Positions 26,106 to 34,265 of a stretch of DNA of 64,000 nt are shown in pieces; position 1 is the first letter of the stretch; every line of letters starts with the position of its first letter. Where the stretch lies: positions 1 to 64,000 of the forward strand of contig NZ_SJEX01000012.1 of NCBI RefSeq assembly GCF_005930495.1. Direction: 5' to 3'. The position numbers were made by a program, and so were the translations under genes. Below the pieces are notes generated by a model, which was not told the origin of the DNA, did not search any database, and saw only the letters and a program-made list of their open reading frames with translations. The DNA comes from Modestobacter excelsi (GTDB taxonomy: Bacteria; Actinomycetota; Actinomycetes; Mycobacteriales; Geodermatophilaceae).

Positions 26106-27185
26106 ATGGCTGAGCTGACCAGCGGACTCCTCCCGGGCATGACCGTCGCGATCACCGGTGCCAGCGGCAACGTGGGCACGGCGCTGCTGCGTGCCCTCGC
26201 CGGCGCCGGGGTGGGCGAGGTGCGCGGCCTGGCCCGGCGCCGCCCGCCGGAGACCGAGCCCTACGCGGGGGTGCGGTGGTTCTCCGCCGACCTCGGCTCC
26301 CCGGACAGCGAACCGGTGCTCGCCGAGTTCCTCGCCGGGGCCGACGCCGTGGTCCACCTGGCCTGGGCGCTGATCCCCGACCGGCGGCCAGACGTGCTGC
26401 AGGCGGTGAACATCGAGGGCACCCGGCGGGTCCTCGCCGCGGCCGGGGCCGCCGGGGTGCCGCACGTGGTGCACATGTCCTCGATCGGCACCTACGCCGC
26501 CGGGCCGCAGGTGCACCCGGTCCGCGAGGACTGGCCCGCCACCGGCGTGCCCAGCTCGCAGTACAGCCGGCAGAAGGTCGAGTGCGAGCAGATGGTCGCC
26601 GCGTTCGACGCCGAGCACCCGACCACGACCGTCTCGGTCACCCGGCCCACCCTGGTGCTGCAGCCCGACGCCGCCAGCGAGATCGGCCGGTACTTCCTCG
26701 GCCCGCTGCTGTTCCCCGCAGCCCGGGCGGTGCCGGGGCCGGTGGCCAAGCTGCTCCCCCTGCCGCTGCCGAGCTCCCTGCACCTGGGCTTCGTGCACAG
26801 CGCCGACGTCGCCGACGGGATCGCCCGCATCCTCGACCGCCAGGCGCCGGGGCCGTTCAACCTGTCCGCGCCGCCGGACCTCGACGCCGACGGGATCGCG
26901 CGCGCGCTGGGGGTCCGCCGGGTCCCGGTGCCCGCCGCCGTGCTGCGCACCGGCATGCAGGCGGCGTTCCTGGCCCACGTGCTGCAGATCGAGCCCGGCT
27001 GGCTGGACCTCGGCATCGGCGTGCCACCGCTGGACACAACCCGGGCGCGCTCGCTGCTCGGCTGGCGGGCCACGCACAGCGGCGGTGACCTGCTGCGGGA
27101 GTTCGTCGCGGCGCTGGGCAGCGGCGCGGGCCACACCGGTCCGCTGCTGCACCCGGGCACCGGCCCGGAGCACACCCCCGCCTAG
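26106..27185 (+). CDS. NAD-dependent epimerase/dehydratase family protein
   Basis: The 359-residue extended SDR has the glycine motif ITGASGNVGTALL, the VNIEGTRRVL helix, the serine of MSSIGTYAAG and the catalytic YSRQK (Tyr-x-x-x-Lys). It resembles sugar epimerases and 3-beta-hydroxysteroid-dehydrogenase-like proteins of actinobacteria. It follows the hydrolase in the same direction after 64 bases. Element R3 follows the stop. Confidence 0.85.
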   Translation: MAELTSGLLPGMTVAITGASGNVGTALLRALAGAGVGEVRGLARRRPPETEPYAGVRWFSADLGSPDSEPVLAEFLAGADAVVHLAWALIPDRRPDVLQAVNIEGTRRVLAAAGAAGVPHVVHMSSIGTYAAGPQVHPVREDWPATGVPSSQYSRQKVECEQMVAAFDAEHPTTTVSVTRPTLVLQPDAASEIGRYFLGPLLFPAARAVPGPVAKLLPLPLPSSLHLGFVHSADVADGIARILDRQAPGPFNLSAPPDLDADGIARALGVRRVPVPAAVLRTGMQAAFLAHVLQIEPGWLDLGIGVPPLDTTRARSLLGWRATHSGGDLLREFVAALGSGAGHTGPLLHPGTGPEHTPA

Positions 27186-27188
27186 CAG

Positions 27189-27246
27189 AAGGACCCCCTC
27201 GCCCCCACCGCTCGCACGCTCACGGTGGGCCCCTGCGAGGGGGCCG
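27189..27246 (+). repeat. 3'-end palindromic element R3
   Basis: It starts 3 bases after the epimerase stop (aaggaccccctcgc) and closes with gcgagggggccg. The inner arms, cccaccg and cggtggg, pair perfectly in this copy, whereas other copies carry a mismatch or wobble there. The acyl-CoA dehydrogenase gene ends 15 bases away on the other strand. Confidence 0.85.
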
Positions 27247-27261
27247 GTCGATCCGCATGAC

Positions 27262-28425
27262 CTATCCCCTGGGCATGCCCGCCGCGCGCAGCAGCGCGCC
27301 GCCGATGATGACCTTCTGCACCTCGCTGGTGCCCTCGTAGAGGCGGTACAGCCGGGCGTCACGGTAGAAGCGCTCGACCGGGGTGGTGCGCAGGTAGCCC
27401 AGCCCGCCGTGCACCTGGACGGCGCGGTCGGTGGCCCGGCCGACCATCTCGCTGCAGAAGAGCTTGGCCGAGGACGGACCGACCGAGGTGTCCTCGCCGG
27501 AGTCGTAGCGGGCGGCGACGTCGACCACCATACTGCGGGCGGCGAGCAGCTCGGCGTGGGTCTCCGCGATCATCGCCTGCACCAGCTGGAACCGGCCGAT
27601 CGGGGCGCCGCCCTGCTGGGCGGTGGCGGCGTAGGCGACGGACTCGTCGAGCACCCGCTGCGCCATCCCCACGCAGAGCGCGGCGATGTGCAGCCGGCCG
27701 CGGGAGAGCACGGTGAGCGCCTTGGCGTAGCCGCGGCCCTCCTCCCCGATCAGCGCGTCGGCGGGGACCCGGACGTCGTCGAAGAAGACCTCGGCGGTCC
27801 AGGCACCGGACTGGCCCATCTTCTTGTCGTGCGGGCCGACCGTCACCCCCGGGGCGGTGGCGTCGACGACGAAGCTGGAGATGCCGCGACCGCCCTTCTC
27901 GGCGGGGTCGCTGCGGGCGAAGACGACGAAGAGGTCGGCGATCGGCGCGTTGGTGATGTAGCGCTTGCCGCCGGTGACCACCCACCCGTCGCCGTCCCGC
28001 CGGGCGGTGGTGCGCATGCCGGCCGGGTCCGAGCCGGCTTCGGCCTCGGTGAGCGCGAAGGACCCGATCAGCTCCCCCGCGGCCAGCCGGGGCAGGTAGG
28101 CCTTCTTCTGCTCCTCGCTGCCGAACCGGGCGATGACCTGACCGGCGATGCCGTTGTTGGTGCCGAACAGCGACCGGAAGGCCGGGGTCGTGTAGCCGAA
28201 CTCGAAGGCCAGCTGCACGTCCTCGCTCATCGTGACGCCGAGGCCGCCGTGCTCCTCGGGCAGGGCGTAGCCGAACAACCCCATGTCGGCGGCGGCGCCG
28301 CGCAGCTCATCGGGGATGCGGTCGGTGAGGTCGATCTCCTCCTCGCGGGGCACCACGACCTCGCGGACCAGCTGGCGAACGGCGTCCTTGACCTGAGCGA
28401 AGTCCTCGGCGTCCATGCCGGACAT
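27262..28425 (-). CDS. Acyl-CoA dehydrogenase
   Basis: The 387-residue flavoenzyme introduces the alpha-beta double bond into an acyl-CoA. Signatures are LTEAEAGSDPAGMRTTA, the FAD-binding GGKRYITNAPIAD, QVHGGLGYLRTTPVERFYRD, and the catalytic glutamate in YEGTSEVQKVI. The length is standard. Which acyl chain it uses cannot be told. It follows the aldo/keto reductase gene on the same strand, separated by a palindrome (P2). Confidence 0.92.
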   Translation of the reverse strand: MSGMDAEDFAQVKDAVRQLVREVVVPREEEIDLTDRIPDELRGAAADMGLFGYALPEEHGGLGVTMSEDVQLAFEFGYTTPAFRSLFGTNNGIAGQVIARFGSEEQKKAYLPRLAAGELIGSFALTEAEAGSDPAGMRTTARRDGDGWVVTGGKRYITNAPIADLFVVFARSDPAEKGGRGISSFVVDATAPGVTVGPHDKKMGQSGAWTAEVFFDDVRVPADALIGEEGRGYAKALTVLSRGRLHIAALCVGMAQRVLDESVAYAATAQQGGAPIGRFQLVQAMIAETHAELLAARSMVVDVAARYDSGEDTSVGPSSAKLFCSEMVGRATDRAVQVHGGLGYLRTTPVERFYRDARLYRLYEGTSEVQKVIIGGALLRAAGMPRG

Positions 28426-28475
28426 GCTGGACCCCCGGCCGCGACGATCGCGACCGGGGTCCGTGGTGCCTGTTC

Positions 28476-28497
28476 CGCCAAAGGCGTGCCTTTGGCG
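28476..28497. repeat. Short intercistronic palindrome P2 (cgccaaaggc arms)
   Basis: A perfect 10-2-10 inverted repeat (cgccaaaggc, gt, gcctttggcg) lies between the aldo/keto reductase and acyl-CoA dehydrogenase genes. It matches P1 at 14898 apart from one compensated base pair and the spacer. Even the flanking ttc is shared. Confidence 0.8.
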
Positions 28498-28503
28498 ACG
28501 GCC

Positions 28504-29358
28504 TCAGGCGAGGGTGTCGAGCTTGGCCATGTCGTCGGCCGAGAGGGTGAGCTGGGCGGCGCCCAGGTTCTCCGTCAGGTGGTCGACGGACTTGGTGCCC
28601 GGGATGGGGAGGACGACCGGCGACTTCTGCAGCAGCCAGGCCAGCGCGACCTGGGACGGCGTGGCGTCGAGTTCCTCGGCCACTGCCGCGACCGGGCTGT
28701 CGGGCTTGGCCAGGTCGCCGGTGGCGATCGGGAACCACGGGATGAAGGCGATGCCCTGCGCCTGGGCGTACTCGAGCACGTCCTGGCTCTGCCGGTTGGT
28801 CAGGTTGTACAGGTTCTGCACGCTGGCGATCTCGGTGATCGCCTGGGCTGCCTGGAGCTCCTCGACGGAGACCTCGGAGACACCGATGTGCCGGACCTTG
28901 CCCTGCTCCTTGAGCTCGGCGAAGGCGCCCAGCTGGTCGGCGAGGGGCACCTGCGGGTCGATGCGGTGCAGCTGGATGAGGTCGATCCGGTCGACCCTCA
29001 GGTTCCGCAGCGACAGCTCGACCTGCTGGGTGAGGTACTCGGGCCGACCGCACGGCGGCCAGACGCCCGGGCCGGTGCGGGTGAGGCCGGCCTTGGTCGC
29101 GATGACCAGTCCGTCGGCGTAGGGGAAGGCGGCCTCGGCGATGATCTGCTCGCTGACCTGCGGGCCGTAGGAGTCCGCGGTGTCGATGAAGTCGACGCCC
29201 TGCTCGAGGGCGGCCCTGACGACGGCGATCGCGCCGGGCCGGTCGGCCGGCTCGCCCCAGACGCCGGGGCCGGTGAGCTGCATGGCGCCGTAGCCGAGGC
29301 GGTGGACGGTGAGGTCGCCGCCGAGGTCGAAGGTGAGCTGCGTGGTGGACGTGGTCAT
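28504..29358 (-). CDS. Aldo/keto reductase
   Basis: The 284-residue TIM-barrel reductase has the catalytic Asp-Tyr-Lys-His set: [15 protein letters not shown] (Asp, Tyr), LVIATKAGL (Lys) and IQLHRIDPQ (His). The C-terminal NADPH-binding segment is [18 protein letters not shown]. It acts on an aldehyde or ketone that cannot be specified. The ATG at 29358 begins the fold. Confidence 0.9.
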   Translation of the reverse strand: MTTSTTQLTFDLGGDLTVHRLGYGAMQLTGPGVWGEPADRPGAIAVVRAALEQGVDFIDTADSYGPQVSEQIIAEAAFPYADGLVIATKAGLTRTGPGVWPPCGRPEYLTQQVELSLRNLRVDRIDLIQLHRIDPQVPLADQLGAFAELKEQGKVRHIGVSEVSVEELQAAQAITEIASVQNLYNLTNRQSQDVLEYAQAQGIAFIPWFPIATGDLAKPDSPVAAVAEELDATPSQVALAWLLQKSPVVLPIPGTKSVDHLTENLGAAQLTLSADDMAKLDTLA

Positions 29359-29609
29359 GCGGGTCCTCCTGGTGTGGTCGTCGCCCCGGGCCTGTGCCAC
29401 CGGGGTCCCGTTGCGCACAAGCAGGTGAGGACGCCGACCCTTCCCGCATCCCTCCGATGTGACCGGCCGCACGACCAGTGCGGCGTCCGGCCATGGTGCA
29501 GGGTGGGAGCGGTTGGGCCGGCCCGCCGCTGGACATGTCCGGGACGTCGGCCCGGTCGGGAGCAGGCACAGGGCGGGACCGGGGACGGTCGCCGCGGGAG
29601 AGGATCGAC
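29359..29609. promoter_or_regulatory. Divergent promoter region, aldo/keto reductase / phosphatase
   Basis: A 251-base gap lies between divergent starts with no supported gene. It holds both promoters; no operator was recognised. Confidence 0.35.
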
Positions 29610-30209
29610 GTGGGTGAACTGGTGGTCGTCCGGCACGGGCAGACCGAGTGGAGCAGGAGTGGCCAGCACACCGGCCTCACCGACCTGCCGCTGCTGCCCG
29701 GAGGTGAGGACGACGCCCGCCGGTTGCGCCCGGTCCTGGCCCAGCGGCACATCACGCACGCCTTCGTCAGCCCGCTGACCCGGGCCCGGCGCACCGCCGA
29801 GCTCGCCGGGCTCTTCGACGACGGCATCGTGGCCGCGGTCGACCCGGACCTGGTCGAGGTGGACTACGGCCGCTGGGAGGGCCGGACGACCCCCGAGATC
29901 CGCGCCGAGCTCGGACACCCGTGGTCGCTGTGGGAGGACGGCACCGAGCCCGGCGACACCCCCGGGGAGAACCTGGAGCAGGTGGCCGAGCGGGTCGACC
30001 GGGTGCTGGAGCGGGCGCGCCCGCTGCTGGCCGACGGCGACGTCGCCCTGGTCGCGCACGGGCACGTGCTGCGCATCCTCACCGCCCGCTACCTGGGCCT
30101 CGGGCCGGAGAAGGGCGCACTGTTCCCGCTGGCCACGGGGCGCTACGGCGTCCTCGGCGCCGAGCACGACTGGCCCGCGCTCACCGGCTGGAACACCGGC
30201 TGCCCCTGA
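29610..30209 (+). CDS. Histidine phosphatase (phosphoglycerate mutase) family protein
   Basis: The 199-residue protein begins [19 protein letters not shown] with the phosphorylated histidine in RHG. It also has [32 protein letters not shown] and the second histidine in [13 protein letters not shown]. It belongs to the broad-specificity phosphatase branch rather than the glycolytic mutases. GTG 29610 has a GGGAGAGG site upstream. It may dephosphorylate a sugar or cofactor precursor. Confidence 0.85.
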   Translation: MGELVVVRHGQTEWSRSGQHTGLTDLPLLPGGEDDARRLRPVLAQRHITHAFVSPLTRARRTAELAGLFDDGIVAAVDPDLVEVDYGRWEGRTTPEIRAELGHPWSLWEDGTEPGDTPGENLEQVAERVDRVLERARPLLADGDVALVAHGHVLRILTARYLGLGPEKGALFPLATGRYGVLGAEHDWPALTGWNTGCP

Positions 30210-30211
30210 CC

Positions 30212-30264
30212 CGCCGAACGGCCAACGGGCGAACGGCGAACGGTGAACGGTGAACGGCGAACGG
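30212..30264 (+). repeat. Tandem heptamers of the type gaacggc / gaacggt
   Basis: About seven consecutive units of the form (c/t)gaacgg, some slightly altered (ccaacgg), follow the phosphatase stop. Such a short tandem array is unusual in this GC-rich genome and may vary in copy number by slippage. It runs directly into the palindromes at 30265. Confidence 0.75.
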
Positions 30265-30359
30265 TGATCAGGTCACCTGATCAATGGGCGTCCTCCCGCA
30301 CCAACGCTGGTGTGGGAGGACGGCCGTGGATCAGGTGACCTGATCCACGGTGGACGCCC
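30265..30359. repeat. Composite palindrome array between convergent genes
   Basis: Three perfect or near-perfect inverted repeats lie back to back. The first is 30265-30283 (tgatcaggt c acctgatca). The second is 30290-30321, with arms gtcctccc and gggaggac around a cacca/tggtg stem. The third is 30324-30350, a 13-1-13 palindrome centred on ggatcaggt g acctgatcc. An outer pair, gggcgtcc (30286-30293) and ggacgccc (30352-30359), can enclose the last two, in competition with the middle hairpin. The first and third share the core atcaggtsacctgat. Terminator and protein-site roles are both possible. Confidence 0.8.
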
Positions 30360-30377
30360 GAGGGTCCGGCGGGCCGC

Positions 30378-31457
30378 TCAGGCGAGGACGAGCTCCGGCT
30401 CGGACTCCGGCTCGGGCCGCACCGGCCGGCCGAACAGCCACCCCTGCCCCAGGTCGGCGCCCACGGCCCGCGCCTGGTCCGCCGTCCGCTCGCTCTCGAT
30501 CCCCTCCGCGACAACCAGCCCGCCCTGCACGTGGGTGAGCTCGATGAGCGCCCGGGCGATCGCGTTGGGGCCCGGCTCGTGCAGCCGGGCGACCAGGGTC
30601 TTGCTCAGCTTCAGCACGTCGGGGCGGACGACCGACACCAGCGCGAGGCTCGACCAGCCGACGTGCACGTCGTCCAGGGCGATCCGCCAGCCCAGCGACC
30701 GGTGGTGCTCCAGCACCGACAGCAGGTGCTCCCGGTCGGTGACCGCGTGCGAGGCGACCACCTCGAACACCAGCTGCCGCGGGTCGATGCCGCTGTCGTG
30801 CACCACCGCCTCGGTGCTGGCCAGGCAGACCGACGGCCGGTGGACGGCGGCGGGGTTGGAGTTCACGTACAGGTCCGCGCCGCCCAGCCAGCCGGCTGCG
30901 CCGGTGATCGCGGCCTCCCGGGCCAGCCGGTCCAGCCGGCGCAGCCAGCCGGCCCGCTCGGCCAGGAAGAACAGGTCTCCCCCGCCCACCTCGCGGCCGT
31001 CGACTCGGCCGCGGAGCAGGGCCTCGTGCCCGACCATCCCGCCGGTGGCCAGCGACATGATCGGCTGGTAGACCGGCCACAGCACGGCGTCGGTGAGCAG
31101 CGACATCTCCACGGTGACGCCCCGGCGGGCGAGCTCCACCGCCAGGGTCGGTGCGGTGAGCAGGCGGGTGGCGAGGGCGACGCCGTCGGCGGGCGGGTCG
31201 GTGGTCACCCGCACGGCCTCGGTCTCCGCGGTGGTCAGCTCGCGCGCCAGCCGCTGCAGCAGCCGGTCGATCCGCCGGCCGCCCTCGTCGTCGACGATGT
31301 CGAGCAGCCCGGGGGCGGTGCCGATCCGCAGGCCCATCGCCCCGGCGACCCGGGAGATGCTGGGCAGCACGTGGCTGAGCGTGCTGGCCAGCAGCAGCCG
31401 GCGGGCACGCTGAGGGGTCTCCCAGGAGGGACGCACGACGTCGACAGGACCGGTCAC
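30378..31457 (-). CDS. EAL-domain c-di-GMP phosphodiesterase-type protein
   Basis: The 359-residue protein has an N-terminal helical region of about 120 residues and a C-terminal EAL domain. The signature is GHEALLRGR. Other conserved points are VNSNPAAV (Asn), LVFEVVAS (Glu), IALDDVHVGWSSL (Asp pair, with VH for the usual FG), VLKLSK (Lys), VAEGIES (Glu) and GQGWLFGRP (Gln). The metal and base residues seem present, so c-di-GMP hydrolysis to pGpG is plausible. The DDFG loop change may alter dimer-coupled activity. Confidence 0.82.
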   Translation of the reverse strand: MTGPVDVVRPSWETPQRARRLLLASTLSHVLPSISRVAGAMGLRIGTAPGLLDIVDDEGGRRIDRLLQRLARELTTAETEAVRVTTDPPADGVALATRLLTAPTLAVELARRGVTVEMSLLTDAVLWPVYQPIMSLATGGMVGHEALLRGRVDGREVGGGDLFFLAERAGWLRRLDRLAREAAITGAAGWLGGADLYVNSNPAAVHRPSVCLASTEAVVHDSGIDPRQLVFEVVASHAVTDREHLLSVLEHHRSLGWRIALDDVHVGWSSLALVSVVRPDVLKLSKTLVARLHEPGPNAIARALIELTHVQGGLVVAEGIESERTADQARAVGADLGQGWLFGRPVRPEPESEPELVLA

Positions 31458-31581
31458 GGCAGCAGGATGACCGACCGCCGAGCCGCTGCCCGGCAGGCGC
31501 GCGGGCGGGACCTGACAGCACTGTGTCCGTTCCGTGGGACCTGGGATGGGGCGTGAAGATCAACACGTCTACTGTTCAGGT

Positions 31582-32202
31582 GTGCCCAACCAGAACGGCT
31601 CCGATGGTGATCGACCGGGTCGTGGCGGCCGCCCGCGTGACCCGTCCCGGGACGGCGCCATCCGGGAGGCGATCCTGCAGGTGCTCGCCGAGTCCGGCTA
31701 CGCGGGCCTGACCATGGACGCCGTGGCCGCTGCCGCCGGCGTGGGCAAGGCGACGATCTACCGGCGCTGGCGCACCAAGTCCGACCTGGTCACCGACGCG
31801 GTCGCCGGGCTGAGCTCGATGTCGATCGACAGCCCTGACACCGGGTCGCTCGAGGGCGACCTGCGGGTGCTGCTGCGCTGGCTGGTCGGCGCCGTCAACG
31901 GCCCGCTCGGGGCGGCCACCTTGTCGCTGCTGTCGGCGATGCCGCACGAGCCGGGGTTGCGCGAGGCGTTCCACAGCGGCCCGATGGGCGTCTGGAGCAC
32001 GACGTTCCGCGAGGTCTGGGAGCGCGCCGAGGCCCGCGGTGAGGTGCAGCAGCCGATCGCCGGGACGGCGGTGGCCTCGACCGCCAGCGCGCCGATCCTG
32101 CAGCGCTGGCTGTTCAGCGCGGAGCCGGTGCCGGAGACCTTCGCCGACGAGCTGCTCGCCGACGTCGTCATGCCGCTGATCGGCGTGCGCAACGCCGCCT
32201 GA
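31582..32202 (+). CDS. TetR-family transcriptional regulator
   Basis: The 206-residue protein has the TetR N-terminal helix-turn-helix: AILQVLAESGYAGLTMDAVA followed by AGVGKATIYRRWRTKSDLV. The ligand-binding C-terminal domain (MPHEPGLREAFHSGP region) is of the TetR_C-16-like type. GTG 31582 is the likely start. It is divergent from the EAL gene and ends 3 bases from the csoR/copA chimera on the other strand. Confidence 0.88.
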   Translation: MPNQNGSDGDRPGRGGRPRDPSRDGAIREAILQVLAESGYAGLTMDAVAAAAGVGKATIYRRWRTKSDLVTDAVAGLSSMSIDSPDTGSLEGDLRVLLRWLVGAVNGPLGAATLSLLSAMPHEPGLREAFHSGPMGVWSTTFREVWERAEARGEVQQPIAGTAVASTASAPILQRWLFSAEPVPETFADELLADVVMPLIGVRNAA

Positions 32203-32205
32203 GGC

Positions 32206-32526
32206 TCAGCCCGTGTCGACCGCCGACCGGAAGCCGCGCAGCCGCAGGCTGTTGGCGACCACCAGCACCGAGGACGCCGCCATCGCCAGCCCGGCCAGCA
32301 CCAGGTTGGCGGTCGAGGCCTCGGCGATCTTCGCCTCGGCGGCCGCGCCGTCGTCGTCGGCGCTGCTGGTGACCGCCTGCAGGGCCTTGGTCGCCGCGGA
32401 GACCGGGGTGAGGACGTCGATGCAGCAGGTGTCCTCCTCCACCATCCGCGCGATGCACCGGACCTGGCCCTCGACGCGCTCGAGGCGGGCGAGGACCTGC
32501 TCCTTGTCGTCGGCGTGGCCGGTCGT
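32206..32526 (-). pseudogene. csoR / copA chimeric remnant
   Basis: The frame encodes the front part of a CsoR copper repressor (DKEQVLARLERVEGQVRCIA, then EEDTCCIDVLTPVSAATKAL). It lacks the segment with the His and second Cys copper ligands, retains EAKIAEAS from the CsoR end, and then passes straight into the last 33 residues of a CopA-type copper ATPase (AGLAMAASSVLVVANSLRLR, 32206-32307). No in-frame start codon lies between the stop of the upstream DUF427 gene and the CsoR segment. It is therefore best read as the scar of a collapsed csoR-copA locus, not a working repressor. Confidence 0.75.
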
Positions 32527-32554
32527 GCAGCCGTCGTACCCCCCGGGGTACCGG

Positions 32555-33073
32555 TCACCAGCCGCGGGTGCCGGGCTCCCCCTTGAACGGGCCGACCACC
32601 TCGGCGGTGATCCAGCCGCCGTAGAAGTTCCCGGCCTGGGCACGCACGGGCTCCCCGTCGACGGTCGCGCGGTCGACGCGGCTCGGGTAGAACGCGAGCG
32701 CGCCGCGCAGCTGCTCGTAGCCGGCGGTGGGCCGCTCGTAGGACCAGGCGACCGAGGACCACCGGACGCCGTCGACGACGGCGTCCCAGTAGGTCGCCGT
32801 CCCCTTGAACTCACACCACGACGACCCGGCGGCGCGCTCCAGGACACCGGGGGCGACGTCGTCGCGGGGCACGTAGAAGACCGGGGGGTGGCTGGTCTCG
32901 CAGACGCGGACGGCGCGGTCGGTGGCGGCGACGACGCGGCCGCCGAGGACGACCTCGATCCGCCGTCCGGTCACCTCGGCCGACGGCGGACGTGGGTAGT
33001 CCCAGACGGACTCCTGATCGGGGCCGACCGGGTCGGGCTGTGGGTGGCGCACTCCCCGATTGTGCGCCACCAA
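32555..33073 (-). CDS. DUF427 domain-containing protein
   Basis: The 172-residue protein matches DUF427: [35 protein letters not shown], the conserved TYWDAVVDG and the closing Tyr/Pro-rich block AFYPSRVD. Members are small beta-barrel-like proteins of unknown function found widely in actinobacteria. The gene abuts the csoR/copA remnant, whose copper context may be accidental. Confidence 0.85.
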   Translation of the reverse strand: MVAHNRGVRHPQPDPVGPDQESVWDYPRPPSAEVTGRRIEVVLGGRVVAATDRAVRVCETSHPPVFYVPRDDVAPGVLERAAGSSWCEFKGTATYWDAVVDGVRWSSVAWSYERPTAGYEQLRGALAFYPSRVDRATVDGEPVRAQAGNFYGGWITAEVVGPFKGEPGTRGW

Positions 33074-33084
33074 TGAGGATCGGG

Positions 33085-33318
33085 TCAGCGCCGGACGCGG
33101 CGGACGATCTTCCGGGTGACGACGAAGGTGACGGTCAGGCCGACCGCGCCCATGATCGCCATGCCGGGCGGGCTCTGCAGGAACGCCTGCGCCTTCTCCT
33201 TGGCCTGGTCGCCCAGGCGCTTGGGGCTGGTCCGGAACGCCAGCTCGTCCAAGGTGGCGGCCAGCGACTCGCGGGCGGCGTCGATCTCGTTCTGGATCTG
33301 CTCAGGGCTGCGCGGCAC
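33085..33318 (-). CDS. DUF3618 small membrane-anchored protein
   Basis: The 77-residue protein (from GTG 33318; ATG 33342 is an alternative) reads [20 protein letters not shown], the DUF3618 start. It then has a basic amphipathic stretch and one C-terminal membrane helix ([20 protein letters not shown]) followed by RRVRR. Related actinobacterial genes often accompany phage-shock or YtrH-like membrane stress proteins. The function is unknown. Confidence 0.8.
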   Translation of the reverse strand: MPRSPEQIQNEIDAARESLAATLDELAFRTSPKRLGDQAKEKAQAFLQSPPGMAIMGAVGLTVTFVVTRKIVRRVRR

Positions 33319-33523
33319 GCGCGACAGCCTGCCAGATGGCATCGCGGACGGCCCGGTCAGCGGTCCACGAGCACCCGATGGGGTGCCTCGTCACGGGCCG
33401 ACCCGGCCCCCGAGGACGCTCAGCGGCCCCGACGCGCCGGCCGCCGGGAGGTCAGGCGCACGTCCCGAGCCTGCGGACGCGGTCGACCGGTCTCCTGCGC
33501 CGGCCTCCTAGACTCCCGGCCAC

Positions 33524-33604
33524 GCGGGAGTGGTGTAACGGCAGCCACGCCAGACTTAGGATCTGGTGCCTTCGGGCGTAGGGGTTCGACTCCCCTCTCC
33601 CGCA
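33524..33604 (+). tRNA. tRNA-Leu (anticodon TAG)
   Basis: The 81-base cloverleaf has acceptor stem gcgggag / ctcccgc with discriminator A (33604). The anticodon arm is ccaga cttagga tctgg with TAG at 33557-33559. A type II long variable arm (tgccttcgggcgta) is present, and the T arm ggggttcgactcccc is perfect. It reads CUA (and by wobble other CUN) leucine codons. CCA is not encoded. Confidence 0.95.
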
Positions 33605-33651
33605 CGCGAGGTCTTGCCCACCGCGGGCGTCCCGGAGGAACCTGCGTCGGC

Positions 33652-34263
33652 ATGGGGGTCTACAGCCGGCACCTGCGGCCGCGGCTGCACGACCGGCTGC
33701 TCGCCGACACGGCGACGTCCGAGGTGCGGGATCGCGTCTGCGCCGGGCTGGCCGGGGACGTGCTCGAGATCGGCTTCGGCTCGGGGCTCAACCTCGCCCA
33801 CCTGCCGCCGGCGGTCACCGGGGTCTGGGCGGTCGAGCCCTCGGCCACCGCGGTCCGGCTCTCCGCGCCGCGCCGGGACGCCTCGCCGGTCCCGGTGTTG
33901 CTCGCCGGCGACGACGCCCAGGCGTTGCCGTTCCCCGACCACCGGTTCGACGCGGCCCTCTGCACCTGGGTGCTGTGCAGCATCCCCGACCGCCGGCGGG
34001 CGCTGGCCGAGGTGGCCCGCGTCCTCCGCCCCGGCGGCCGCCTGCACTTCGTCGAGCACGGGCTGGCCCCGGACCCGCAGGTCGTCCGGTGGCAGCGGCG
34101 GGCCAACCCGCTCAGCCGCGCGCTGTCCGGGTGCGAGCTGGACGTCGACGTCGCCGGGCTGCTCGCCGTCTCCCCGCTGACCGTGACCGAGCTGACCGGC
34201 TGGTACCTGCCGGGCGCACCGCGGTCCACCGGCTTCCTCACCGCTGGCCGGGCGACCGCCTGA
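33652..34263 (+). CDS. Class I SAM-dependent methyltransferase
   Basis: The 203-residue protein has motif [17 protein letters not shown], the post-strand-4 region [20 protein letters not shown] and the strand-5 segment [17 protein letters not shown]. This resembles UbiE/phospholipid-N-methyltransferase-like enzymes. The start at ATG 33652 is supported by cggagga upstream. It lies 48 bases after tRNA-Leu. The substrate is unknown. Confidence 0.85.
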   Translation: MGVYSRHLRPRLHDRLLADTATSEVRDRVCAGLAGDVLEIGFGSGLNLAHLPPAVTGVWAVEPSATAVRLSAPRRDASPVPVLLAGDDAQALPFPDHRFDAALCTWVLCSIPDRRRALAEVARVLRPGGRLHFVEHGLAPDPQVVRWQRRANPLSRALSGCELDVDVAGLLAVSPLTVTELTGWYLPGAPRSTGFLTAGRATA

Positions 34264-34265
34264 GG

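Noticed and set aside
30212-30264. Short tandem repeats as a CRISPR array
   Set aside because: The units are 7 bases with no spacers, and no cas gene is nearby. It is a simple tandem repeat.
31562-31576. TetR operator (aacacg...ctgtt) before the TetR gene
   Set aside because: Only four bases of each half (aaca, tgtt) are symmetric around the centre; too weak to claim.
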